The notes below the pieces were generated by a model. The model had not been told where the DNA came from and did no database searches. It saw only the letters and a list, made by a program, of their open reading frames with translations. Of a stretch of DNA of 33,005 nt, positions 13,392 through 21,390 are shown one piece after another. The stretch is taken from NCBI GenBank assembly GCA_001823095.1, contig MHTL01000013.1:1-33005 (forward strand), given 5' to 3'. A program made the translations under genes and the position numbers. The DNA is from Candidatus Vogelbacteria bacterium RIFOXYD1_FULL_51_18 (GTDB taxonomy: Bacteria > Patescibacteriota > Minisyncoccia > Phycocordibacterales > UBA9988). The first letter of the stretch is position 1, and the number at the start of each line of letters is the position of its first letter.

Positions 13392-14627
13392 TTAATTTTT
13401 TGGGCAGACGCCGGTGCTTACATGGAGATGGTTGCCTTCATCAAGAACATATGCCCCAGGGTCGCACTTTCGCGCCGCGGCCGACAAAACTTTTTTATTC
13501 CACTCGTCGCCAAAGTCCACCGCCATTGAACCGTTTGACCCGGTACCTCCTCCATAGTGGCACGAGTTGCGGCTGTGCGCGCAATTACTACTAGAGTTTG
13601 CTCCGTTGCATTCATCCAATTTGCCAATATGCCCGGAGTCGCTGATGGAGGAAATCTGCCCGATACTCGTATCCGGTATTTCTTGCCGCATACAAGAGAG
13701 TAATGTTTTTAATGAGTGAGACATGTCACCGGCTTGCCTTTCAATGCCTCCCTGGTAGCGCCATGTTCCAGCATCAGCTGTTCCGGAACCTTCATTACTG
13801 CAGAGAGGATATCCTTGGACATTCCGAGTAACGGATTCCGAGTTCACACAATCCCCGGTGCCCGTTTGGTAAGCATTTCTTGCTGAGGAGCACTCTTCAT
13901 TTGTTGTGTATGGACCTTTGTAGCATATTTGTCCTTCTTTATTTAAGATAAAGTAATAACGTTGGTTCTCCGTGTCTATTTTCCCGTAACATCCAAACCC
14001 AGTACGGAAGACTCTGTACTCGCAGTTATGAGGCTCTATCTCTCTGTATCCATTTTGAGGATTCTTGAAACTACCTATCCACTGACAGTCTAGATAGCCG
14101 TTTTCAGAACACTTACCCCACTCATCTTTTGGTTGTTCTTCAGACTGATCTTTTTCCCTATCCTCGTGCTCCAAATCACGTGTCCCACCGGGGCCATAGA
14201 GACCCTCACGGATTGCTGTCGGATTTGCTGATAGCTTGCCAATATCTAAATTAAGCGTTTCAGTCGAGACCAAGTCTGGATTCACCGTCTGGAGAATAAG
14301 GAAAGCGGAAACAGCGAGGAGGAGGCCAAAGACGGCATTGGTAATGCGCTCTTTGCCCTGCTCCTTGCCGCTCCCGGAAAATGAGGAGATGTACTCAATG
14401 CCGCCCCACACAATCATGAGTACTGCAAGCGCTGCGGCAATGGCAATAAAGGTGGTAAAAAGTGTGCTCATATACTCCCCAAACTGCACCCGAGCCCCCT
14501 CTGTTTTATTGACAACACTCGGCTCAAGGAGAATCACACCGCTCCCTGTTGGATCTGCCGCGAGCACGAGAGGTACTCCGGTGAGGAGAATAATACTTGC
14601 GGCAAATAGAGGGAGCATTCTTTTCAT
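13392..14627 (-). CDS. VirB2-like pilin fused to a Cys-rich predicted M15-type zinc peptidase domain
   Basis: The 411-residue protein has a signal peptide (about 1-23), two hydrophobic segments (about 55-77 and 98-115) separated by a short loop, as in T4SS pilins of the VirB2/TrbC type, then an acidic linker (EDREKDQSEEQPKDE), a Cys-rich region (about 173-280) and a C-terminal domain. That domain carries SCHYGG (H357), SMAVDFG (D371) and DEGNHLHVS (E397, H400, H402), which match the SxHxxGxAxD ... ExxHxH metal-site layout of M15-like D,D-carboxypeptidases, with an insertion of about seven residues between H and D. So it may be a pilin that carries a murein-cutting or protein-cutting tip. Activity is not proven; a non-enzymatic zinc domain is possible. 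Confidence 0.72.
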   Translation of the reverse strand: MKRMLPLFAASIILLTGVPLVLAADPTGSGVILLEPSVVNKTEGARVQFGEYMSTLFTTFIAIAAALAVLMIVWGGIEYISSFSGSGKEQGKERITNAVFGLLLAVSAFLILQTVNPDLVSTETLNLDIGKLSANPTAIREGLYGPGGTRDLEHEDREKDQSEEQPKDEWGKCSENGYLDCQWIGSFKNPQNGYREIEPHNCEYRVFRTGFGCYGKIDTENQRYYFILNKEGQICYKGPYTTNEECSSARNAYQTGTGDCVNSESVTRNVQGYPLCSNEGSGTADAGTWRYQGGIERQAGDMSHSLKTLLSCMRQEIPDTSIGQISSISDSGHIGKLDECNGANSSSNCAHSRNSCHYGGGTGSNGSMAVDFGDEWNKKVLSAAARKCDPGAYVLDEGNHLHVSTGVCPKN

Positions 14628-14631
14628 AGTA

Positions 14632-15633
14632 TTAAAATTGCGATGCAGAATTCCCTAAATTAACTGATCCTGACCACGCGGCGCTCTGAAGGAGATTGCT
14701 TGGGTGTGTAGCCGTCACCGAAATGCGCGCTGTTCCCGCGGCGCCCCCCTTGCGCAGGGTCACCAACGAGTTCCCCTCCGGTTCTGTGGGGAGTAGCTTG
14801 CCATTTAGGGACCACATGAGTGTTGTAGGATTTGTCCCGTCTGTCGCGAGAGAAAAGTAATAGGCGGCAGCGCGCACACCCATTTCGTCGCTTAGAAGGG
14901 AGAATGAAGTCCCCAAAGCTTTATTATAAAGGGTTCCCAAAAGCGCGGGGGCTGGATAGAGCACGACGCGAGGATTGCTCACGAGGATACCCATGCTCCT
15001 ACTGGCTGAAATGGTCCCGTCAGAGGAGCTGACCGTTACGGTTATGTGGTTCTCATTAAAAAGCTTTGCGCTGGTAAAGGTGAAAGATTGTTTTCCCAGT
15101 CCGGAGACGCTCCCGATATTCTTGCCGTCCTTGCTCCATTTGTAGATGAGTTTGCTGGGAGCTATCCGCGTGCCACCTGCTGTTGTAAGCTCTGGAAGTG
15201 CGACAACAGTGACGATACTCTCTGATGTGGCCAGACTATGTCCACGGTAAAATGGCTGGGTGTATACTCGCGCCTCCCAGAGAAGGTCAATAAGAGAAGG
15301 AGTTACCGTGATGCTCTTTTGGTAGCGGGCACCTTCCACGCTGGCTACAGAAAGTGAAATATATGTGGCTGCGCCCGATCGGCTTGTCTCAAGCATATAA
15401 TTTTTTTCCGCGGGGCCCCTTAATACCTCCTTCCCACCTACACTCCAAATAAAGACGGCCTGGTTGCTGTCAAAAGAGCGTCCAGACGCGGTAATCGTTA
15501 CTGACTCCCCAGGGCCTGGGAATTCTGGTGATACGGAAATAATGATTGCATCATCACCGCGTATGCTCGCGCCCTGCACTGCGAAAGGGAAGGTGAGAAT
15601 TATAAGCAGTAGAGAAAAGTTTCGCGCCCGCAT
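14632..15633 (-). CDS. Secreted Ig-like-repeat protein of the T4SS operon
   Basis: 333 residues: signal peptide (about 4-22, LLLIILTFPFAVQGA) and several immunoglobulin-like beta-sandwich segments, e.g. SVSPEFPGPGESVTITASGRSF near the N-terminus, FIWSVGGKEV, LIYKWSKDGKNIG, and a third unit around 235-330. It lacks a C-terminal anchor or sortase motif. Beside the pilin and channel genes it may form part of the surface structure or an adhesin. No family name is recognised. It abuts the small membrane protein upstream (2-base gap) and the pilin gene downstream (4-base gap). Confidence 0.75.
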   Translation of the reverse strand: MRARNFSLLLIILTFPFAVQGASIRGDDAIIISVSPEFPGPGESVTITASGRSFDSNQAVFIWSVGGKEVLRGPAEKNYMLETSRSGAATYISLSVASVEGARYQKSITVTPSLIDLLWEARVYTQPFYRGHSLATSESIVTVVALPELTTAGGTRIAPSKLIYKWSKDGKNIGSVSGLGKQSFTFTSAKLFNENHITVTVSSSDGTISASRSMGILVSNPRVVLYPAPALLGTLYNKALGTSFSLLSDEMGVRAAAYYFSLATDGTNPTTLMWSLNGKLLPTEPEGNSLVTLRKGGAAGTARISVTATHPSNLLQSAAWSGSVNLGNSASQF

Positions 15634-15635
15634 AC

Positions 15636-15965
15636 CTATAGTGTAGCATGCGCCCGCGACCTGTCCTCAATCCGCGAGAGGACAATAATAGAGAGAACGT
15701 AAAGTGTCCACATAGGAAGTATGGAAACAAAGGGAATCATCTCAATAACGCTGCTGACAAATGCCGACGCAAGCTTGCGGGAGCCAAAGACGCTCACACT
15801 GTGCGTTGCAAACACAAAGTAGGCCGTAAGCCATACAAAAATGCCAATGACAGGATTAAGGACAAAGCCAACACCGATGAGGTTGCTAAAGGCTTGAAGT
15901 GTTTCAGCAAGGAGAGTCCCGCAGATGAGGAGGGTGGCGGTGATAGAATTAATTCGATGCTTCAT
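15636..15965 (-). CDS. Small integral membrane protein of the T4SS operon
   Basis: 109 residues with about three hydrophobic segments (8-25, 34-53 and 70-94) and a short polar C-terminus (SRIEDRSRAHATL). Its first 17 bases overlap the 3' end of the VirB4 gene, so translation is likely coupled. No recognised family. Position suggests an accessory component of the secretion channel, similar in size to VirB3-like proteins, but I cannot align it to them with confidence. Confidence 0.7.
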   Translation of the reverse strand: MKHRINSITATLLICGTLLAETLQAFSNLIGVGFVLNPVIGIFVWLTAYFVFATHSVSVFGSRKLASAFVSSVIEMIPFVSILPMWTLYVLSIIVLSRIEDRSRAHATL

Positions 15966-17787
15966 GCTGACGCAGTTCTTCTTTTGCCTTTTTGATGGCG
16001 AGGAGCTGGGATGGGTCGGAGGTGATAATCTGGTCCTCCGTGTACGAGGCGATAATCTTTATTGCCACATGCTTGAGCCCCGCAAAGAAGATTCCCTCCC
16101 CCACCGCAGATTCCAACAAGAGGTACTTTTCCTCGTCGGTGAGGTTGAAGGTTTGTTGGACCACGTCTATGGACGCCGGGGACTGTTTGAGGAGCATCTG
16201 GATGGACGAGTTGGTAATCATAGGGAGCCCGTAAGGAGACTTGAGAAAGTCGCCCACATCCTGGGTAATAGTAGCAAGCCCCAGGTAGTACTTTCTGCCG
16301 CGCTTGGCGAGCGAGAAGAGGAAGGACGCCGTATCCTCCGCCTTCATCATCCACCACGCCTCGTCCACCACCAGCACGCGCTTTTTAAGTGTTCGGCGCA
16401 CCACATTCCAGATGTGGTGCATGATGATGTACATGGCGACTGGCTTGAGCTCATCCTCCATGTCGCGGATGGAGAAAACGACAAACTTCTTGTTAATGTC
16501 CACGTTGGTCGGCTGATTGAGAAAGCCCGACCAGGTGCCTTGCGTGTACTTATTGAGGCGCTGGGCCAGCGACTCGCCTCCCTGCATCCCCGCGAGCACC
16601 AAATTAAGGTCAGAAAGCAGAGGGGCGGGCTTGCCCGTAAAGTCGGTGTCGGGGGTGATGTCTTTGAGCGCGTAAGTCTCGGTAATAGCCGAGTCAATAA
16701 TGGAGTCCTCCTCCGGCGTGAGACCGCCGAGCATGATGCGAAAAAGCCCCACGAGGTTGATAATGTTGGAGCGCAGGACATCGGCAGGAGCCTCGTCCTC
16801 GCGGGGGAAGGGCAGGTCAAAGGGATTAATGTGGTGCTCGGAAGTCAGCGAAATGTTGAAGTAGCGCCCGCCCGCCGCTTCCGACATGTACTCATACTCG
16901 CGTTCGGGGTCAATCACAATGACATCAACATCAAACATGAGACTGCGCAGGATTTCCAGCTTGGTGGCATAGGACTTGCCTGCCCCCGACTTGGCAAAGG
17001 TGACCGAGTTGTAATTTTCCATAGAGAAGCGGTCAAACATCACCAGCGAGGCGTTGTGGCGGTTGATGCCATAGAGAATGCCGCGATTGCTGGTAAGGTC
17101 AAAGGAGGTGAAGGGGAAGAGCGAGGAGAGCGGTGAGGAATTGAGTTTTGAGTGCACAGAGAGGAGGTCCATACCAAGCGGCAGGGTGCTCTTCCAGCCG
17201 TCTTCCTGCTGGAAGACGGCTGGCTTAACGTAGACAAGCTTGGACTCCAACATATTCTTCACCTCGCTCTCGGTCTTGTTAAGCTCCTCTTCACTCTCGC
17301 CGTAGAAGGTGAGGTACAGTCCGACATCAAACATCTTTTCGCGCGATTGCTGGAGCTGGTCCCGCAGAAATTCAATGTCTTGGTAGGCGGTGTCCAGTTT
17401 TGGGTCGCGCACCACCCCCCGCTCCTCGCGCACCGCAATCTGGCTCTGCACCTCGGCAACTTTCTTTTGCAGGCCACGCAGAACCATGGACGTATCAATG
17501 GGGTGAACGTAGATGGAAATGTCAAAAACGCGGTCAAGATTGATGATGGGCATGAACCAGTTTTTGGAAAGCTGGCGCGGGTAGGAAATGACAAAGAATG
17601 TCCGCGCGTACTTGCCGCCGATGTTGATGAAGTTGGGACTGACCTGGAGCGCCGCAGGCGCAATGACGTCCTTGAGGGACAATTGATTCCCATCGTAAAA
17701 GTTGTGCGGGATGACCGGCACTGAATTTTCTTTTTCCGCCCGCCCGCCCGCCTTGCGGAATAGAGCTTTTTTCTTAAACAGCTTCAT
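15949..17787 (-). CDS. VirB4/TraC-family T4SS ATPase
   Basis: VirB4 ATPases energise pilus assembly and substrate transport. The ORF-track protein starts at 18072, but MKLFKKKALFRKAGG at 17787 is the likely start: upstream codons read the preceding gene's DNA in another frame and look non-protein. This gives 612 residues with Walker A KSGAGKS (266-272), Walker B VLVVDEAW (471-478), and the QDVGDFLKSPYG and MLLKQSP segments common in the family. The ATG overlaps the TraC-like gene by 14 bases. It is the central ATPase of the operon, followed by a 17-base overlap with the small membrane protein. Confidence 0.9.
   Translation of the reverse strand: MKLFKKKALFRKAGGRAEKENSVPVIPHNFYDGNQLSLKDVIAPAALQVSPNFINIGGKYARTFFVISYPRQLSKNWFMPIINLDRVFDISIYVHPIDTSMVLRGLQKKVAEVQSQIAVREERGVVRDPKLDTAYQDIEFLRDQLQQSREKMFDVGLYLTFYGESEEELNKTESEVKNMLESKLVYVKPAVFQQEDGWKSTLPLGMDLLSVHSKLNSSPLSSLFPFTSFDLTSNRGILYGINRHNASLVMFDRFSMENYNSVTFAKSGAGKSYATKLEILRSLMFDVDVIVIDPEREYEYMSEAAGGRYFNISLTSEHHINPFDLPFPREDEAPADVLRSNIINLVGLFRIMLGGLTPEEDSIIDSAITETYALKDITPDTDFTGKPAPLLSDLNLVLAGMQGGESLAQRLNKYTQGTWSGFLNQPTNVDINKKFVVFSIRDMEDELKPVAMYIIMHHIWNVVRRTLKKRVLVVDEAWWMMKAEDTASFLFSLAKRGRKYYLGLATITQDVGDFLKSPYGLPMITNSSIQMLLKQSPASIDVVQQTFNLTDEEKYLLLESAVGEGIFFAGLKHVAIKIIASYTEDQIITSDPSQLLAIKKAKEELRQHEASN
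17194..17223. repeat. Perfect 13-bp hairpin inside the VirB4 gene
   Basis: CCAGCCGTCTTCC, a four-base loop (tgct) and GGAAGACGGCTGG form a perfect inverted repeat. It encodes PAVFQQEDGW, so the protein is uninterrupted. It could be an mRNA structure controlling downstream expression, or coincidence of codon choice. Confidence 0.45.
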
Positions 17788-18439
17788 TGTTGGTATAGCT
17801 CCCCTCTTGTGGCGCATCCTTCTCTCCGGGGTTAAAAAGTTTGTAATAAAGCTCAACCAACTCTTCTGTCCCCAATATAACAGAGCGCACACCGAGCGAG
17901 GCGAGGCTCTGCGCGACAACGTATGAGCGCTGTTCAAGCTGACTCCTGTGTTTCTCAAACGAATCTGCCGCCGCGGATTCCATCTCGGTTTTTTTTGACC
18001 TTCCTCCGAAGAGTTTTCCAAACACTCCGCGCTGTATCTCCACAATCGGGGGGCTGTACGGCACAACAACAAAAAAAGACTTAGACATGACGTTGGTGCT
18101 CTCGGTGAAATTTTTCACAAAGTCCAGGTACTCCTTGGTCTGTATTTTTACCAAATCATTCGTTTGCTCCTTCATGCGATCTTCAAGGATGCGGAGGTAG
18201 GGCTGGATGTCCAGGCGCCGTGATTGGATAAAGAACTCTACATGAAAGTCTAGGGCATTGACGAAGTTTTGGAATTGAATCAGGAGCGCCATCTGCTCAT
18301 CTTGTGACTTGAGCGCAAAGTTCAGCGAAGAGGCCATGAGCACCATGCGCATCCCGCCGTCAACGAGCACCACAACGCTGTCGCGGATTTCGCGGATGGG
18401 AAGGAAGGATTGTGATGCGCTTGCGTTTTGTAATGCCAT
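17774..18439 (-). CDS. TraC-like T4SS accessory protein
   Basis: I chose the ATG at 18439 (MALQNASASQSFLPIREIRDSVVVLVDGG) over the ORF-track ATG at 18487, because the earlier start runs into the PrgI gene and this one lies next to its stop (18441). The 221-residue protein is soluble, with a helical middle (FVNALDFHVEFFIQSRRLDIQPYLRILEDRMKEQ) and VMSKSFFVVVPYSPP. In Gram-positive-like T4SS loci of CPR genomes a protein of this size lies between PrgI and VirB4 and resembles the N-terminal part of TraC/VirB4 proteins. Assignment rests mainly on position and size. Overlaps VirB4 by 14 bases. Confidence 0.75.
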   Translation of the reverse strand: MALQNASASQSFLPIREIRDSVVVLVDGGMRMVLMASSLNFALKSQDEQMALLIQFQNFVNALDFHVEFFIQSRRLDIQPYLRILEDRMKEQTNDLVKIQTKEYLDFVKNFTESTNVMSKSFFVVVPYSPPIVEIQRGVFGKLFGGRSKKTEMESAAADSFEKHRSQLEQRSYVVAQSLASLGVRSVILGTEELVELYYKLFNPGEKDAPQEGSYTNNEAV

Positions 18440-18440
18440 A

Positions 18441-18869
18441 TTATTCCTTGCCGCTCTCGCCTGTATGAACATCAAGACTCCATGCAATATCGTTCAGTCT
18501 TCCGGTGCGCGAGCTGGCTGCTTCTAAGGGGTTTTTTTGCGCAGAAGGGAGACGTACCGTTGCAGAGCCGATTGGCGGCTCGTCCTTTTTCCACCGGTAG
18601 AGCTTGCCGCGGAGCGCGTACTGGATAGCGGCCTGCATGGTATAGACTAAGGGGCGCTCGTTTATTTTATAAAATGCAAGCGCAAGACCAAAGCCCGCAA
18701 AGGGGACAGCAAGCGCCGTTGCGATGACGCCCGGCAGAAATTGGGAGAGAATCGTGTAACAGATGAAAGCCGCTCCCGCTCCCCCGGCCACATAGACAAA
18801 CTGTTTGAATGTGAGCGGGCCGAATATCTTGTCTTCTATCTCAATAAATTGTGGTACTTGGAAATCCAT
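18441..18869 (-). CDS. PrgI-family T4SS membrane protein
   Basis: PrgI proteins are small inner-membrane components of Gram-positive type IV secretion systems, thought to act like VirB3. The 142-residue protein starts MDFQVPQFIEIEDKIFGPLTFKQFVYVAGG, the typical family opening, has two hydrophobic segments (about 26-44 and 46-66), then INERPLVYTMQAAIQYALRGKLYRWKK. The tail from about 105 onward is polar and without clear homology. Encoded directly before the TraC-like and VirB4 genes, as in known PrgI loci. Confidence 0.85.
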   Translation of the reverse strand: MDFQVPQFIEIEDKIFGPLTFKQFVYVAGGAGAAFICYTILSQFLPGVIATALAVPFAGFGLALAFYKINERPLVYTMQAAIQYALRGKLYRWKKDEPPIGSATVRLPSAQKNPLEAASSRTGRLNDIAWSLDVHTGESGKE

Positions 18870-18872
18870 TGT

Positions 18873-19403
18873 TTATTGTGGCGCTTCCCGATACGGGTCT
18901 ACCTCTGCCTTGCGGGGCGGCAGAGTCTCTGGCTCCGGTTTTTGCGCAACTGCTGGCTGCGGCGGTTCAGCCTCTAAAGTCGGACTCGCCGCGGCGAGTC
19001 CGACTTCCTCACCCGTCGCTTCCTTTACGGGTCCGACTTCGGGACTCTTGTTTGAATATGTAATGAGCGGATTTGCTCCGCGCAAGTCGTGCACACGCTC
19101 CAGACTCGCCCGGACCTTAAGGAAGATACTCCCGTTGATGTCGCGGTAGATTGAATTTCCCACAGTGAGGTCGCCCCCCAGGGCGAGCGCGATATTTTTT
19201 GGCATCTCGTTAAGCGCGTGGACGCCGAGTATGGTAAGCCCGATTTCCCCTGCAAGTTCTCCCATTTGGTCTATAGAGAGACCATAATTTTTGGCAATTT
19301 TGCGGACCGTTGCCGAGGTCTCGGCTGATCCCATTGCATCTTGAAGATCCTCGGGGAGCGAGTTGTATATTTCTCGGAGCTGATCTTGGGTAAGTGTGTT
19401 CAT
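18873..19403 (-). CDS. Conserved-looking hypothetical protein of the T4SS operon
   Basis: 176 residues, cytosolic. The N-terminal ~105 residues look like a compact helical domain (LTQDQLREIYNSLPEDLQDAMGSAETSATVRKIAKNYGLSIDQMGELAGEIGLTILGVHALNEMP), and the C-terminus is Pro/Glu/Ala-rich and low complexity. In the linker lies EVGLAAASPTLE, encoded by a perfect 30-base palindrome, and shortly before it a related SPEVGPV copy, so the tail has likely grown by repeat insertion. It lies between the VirB6-like gene (16-base gap) and PrgI (3-base gap). I did not recognise a family; it may be a regulator or chaperone of the apparatus. Confidence 0.7.
   Translation of the reverse strand: MNTLTQDQLREIYNSLPEDLQDAMGSAETSATVRKIAKNYGLSIDQMGELAGEIGLTILGVHALNEMPKNIALALGGDLTVGNSIYRDINGSIFLKVRASLERVHDLRGANPLITYSNKSPEVGPVKEATGEEVGLAAASPTLEAEPPQPAVAQKPEPETLPPRKAEVDPYREAPQ
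18977..19006. repeat. Perfect 30-base palindrome coding for EVGLAAASPT
   Basis: AAGTCGGACTCGCCG is followed directly by its reverse complement CGGCGAGTCCGACTT. It shares the core AAGTCGGACT/AGTCCGACTT with the repeats in the DUF192 gene at 25.6 kb, and a further half-copy (GTCCGACTTC) lies about 24 bases on. In frame it encodes EVGLAAASPT. Confidence 0.75.
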
Positions 19404-19419
19404 ATTACGCTGTTGTTCC

Positions 19420-21390
19420 TTACTTTTTTATCCCGAACAAAGTTCTCAACTTCGGGTTGCTCTGTACTTCAAGCACGATGGCGCTGTCCGGGTTGCCGGA
19501 CTCATGTCGCTGTAATCCTTTCCGCATTTTTACTCTCGCATCCTCGGTCAACTTTGCCTTGCCAGCCAAATCAACAAGATCAAGCGGGTTCATGTGCGCA
19601 TAGAGGGTATCAATATCTGCCTCATCAGCATCCTCAATAATTTTCTGCAATTTGCGTCCCTCGTCATCTTTAAGTCCTTTAACCACCTTTTCAATGCGCT
19701 CCTTCCGTCCAAGAGAACCCTTCTTGAGCCCCTCTAGTTTCTTATCTGGGTTGCCCACAATCGCTTCAATGTCGGCAGACTGTTCTTTTTTGCGCGCGGC
19801 ATCCTTGCCTTCAACCCCAGCTTTTTCCACCTTCTCAAGCTGTTCCGGAGTCAGGCGTTCCTGTTGCCTCCTTACCCTCTCTGCCGTCTGCCCACCGTAG
19901 GTCTTTGCTGCCTCAAAGGTTTCGGCCTTCTCGCGTTCAGAGAGACTGTCGTAGTAGGCCTTCTGCGCAGCCGCACCCATAGTCCCCATTGCCTGTGCGC
20001 GCGCAAACGGATCTCTGATGCCCTTTGCGCGTTCAGTTTGGCGCTTCACGATATCGCTATAACTCTTGGTCCCGCCGTACTTTGCCTCGGCAGTCTTATC
20101 CCCAAACGCCTTCAGCGGCACTCCTACAACCTTCCCCCGCATCCCCTTTCCGCCTGCAGAGGCGCTCTTGATCCAATCACTGTCCCCCAGCGTCCTGCCC
20201 ATCCTCCCGATGGTGTGACGTCCCGCCACTCCCGTAGCCTGCCCTCGTGCCCAATCAAGGCCGCCGAGAACCTTTTCTTGAACAGCCTCTGCTCCTATGG
20301 AACTCATCTTCTTTGCCTGCACAAGTCCAAAGATGATGAGGGTGATATAGATGCTGTATTTTACAAAGGCAGACATAAGGATTGAAGTTCCAGATTTTGA
20401 AGATGCCGCTTCAAACACCCCAGCACTGCCCTGAATGAGCACCAGAGTAAGAAAGACAAAGAAGAGATAGATTGGCGCAAAGAATGCCTGACCTATAAGC
20501 GCCGCCCACCAAGATTTCAACATCTGCCGCAGCTGGGGAATAATCATTCCCATAAATGCAAGTGGAGACAAGATAATAAGTATCATCAGGAGTGCGGTGC
20601 GAATGAACATAAGTACGGCCGCCACGATAAAGCCCCACGCAGTAATCATAATGAATACTGCTGAACCGATACCCGCAACCATAATTGCAGCTAAACCGGA
20701 CCCTGCTTCGTAAATGGTTTCTGTGCTCGGCTCATCTTCTTGTGCCCATTCGTTCAGTTTGAGCGCATGCATGTAGCGGGCGGCAATCCTCTTCGCACTG
20801 CTTTGCTCTGCAGTGCAGGGGTCGGAGACGGTTCTCCCAACAATGCTGGAATAGAATTGGTACGCAAATACGTTTGACACATCAATCACAAAACGCGTGA
20901 ATACCGCGCTGAAATTAATGAGAAGCGCAATGATAATAACCCATACAATAAGTTTTTTTTGGTCATTGCCAATATTTAAAATGATGCTGATGGCAATGTA
21001 GAGGAGAATGAATATGAAAAAGAAGTTTGCCACATTGCGCGCGATAGTCCACCCATTTGTAACAACGTCGGTATGGGTATACTGCGCGAGGTCGCAGACG
21101 TTGGTCCGCACAGAATAATCAAGCAGCTGTCCCCCAAGCCAGAGGAATCCTCCCGATATCCAAATGAGGAGGTTGGCAAACGTAGTGGCAATCCATTTTG
21201 TCCAATCACCAAAAAGCCACTCAAGGACTCCCTTCCCCCCTGTATATGATCCTGTAGCTGATTGATTTTCGTTAGAAATGGGAAGTGGTGCGCCTCCTTG
21301 AGCGTGTATTACTTGGATAACACCAAAAAATAAAATGAAAATCGTTACAAGTGAGAGAATTCCGGCAATGGTTCGTGAATATTGCCTCAT
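19420..21390 (-). CDS. VirB6/TrbL-like polytopic T4SS channel protein
   Basis: VirB6-type proteins form the inner-membrane channel of type IV secretion systems. The 656-residue protein has an N-terminal signal-like segment, several further membrane segments (about 64-90, 119-140, 147-170 and 225-290, plus others to about 370), and a long charged, helical C-terminal part (about 390-656) rich in Glu, Lys and Arg. The segment VLMFIRTALLMILIILSPLAFMGMIIPQL is typical of TrbL/VirB6-like membrane cores. The ATG overlaps the upstream stop (ATGA, 21387-21390). The long soluble tail goes beyond the usual VirB6 length. Confidence 0.8.
   Translation of the reverse strand: MRQYSRTIAGILSLVTIFILFFGVIQVIHAQGGAPLPISNENQSATGSYTGGKGVLEWLFGDWTKWIATTFANLLIWISGGFLWLGGQLLDYSVRTNVCDLAQYTHTDVVTNGWTIARNVANFFFIFILLYIAISIILNIGNDQKKLIVWVIIIALLINFSAVFTRFVIDVSNVFAYQFYSSIVGRTVSDPCTAEQSSAKRIAARYMHALKLNEWAQEDEPSTETIYEAGSGLAAIMVAGIGSAVFIMITAWGFIVAAVLMFIRTALLMILIILSPLAFMGMIIPQLRQMLKSWWAALIGQAFFAPIYLFFVFLTLVLIQGSAGVFEAASSKSGTSILMSAFVKYSIYITLIIFGLVQAKKMSSIGAEAVQEKVLGGLDWARGQATGVAGRHTIGRMGRTLGDSDWIKSASAGGKGMRGKVVGVPLKAFGDKTAEAKYGGTKSYSDIVKRQTERAKGIRDPFARAQAMGTMGAAAQKAYYDSLSEREKAETFEAAKTYGGQTAERVRRQQERLTPEQLEKVEKAGVEGKDAARKKEQSADIEAIVGNPDKKLEGLKKGSLGRKERIEKVVKGLKDDEGRKLQKIIEDADEADIDTLYAHMNPLDLVDLAGKAKLTEDARVKMRKGLQRHESGNPDSAIVLEVQSNPKLRTLFGIKK

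Noticed and set aside
15925-17136. 403-residue plus-strand ORF opposite VirB4
   Set aside because: It is the antisense shadow of the VirB4 gene, rich in repeated His/Arg/Glu/Val and without motifs; VirB4 has clear Walker motifs on the minus strand.
17788-18072. ORF-track start of VirB4 at 18072
   Set aside because: Codons before MKLFKKK lie over the TraC-like gene in another frame and look like non-protein sequence; the 14-base overlap start is normal for this operon.
19864-20385. 173-residue plus-strand ORF opposite the VirB6-like gene
   Set aside because: Antisense shadow; the minus-strand frame has consistent membrane segments and operon overlap.
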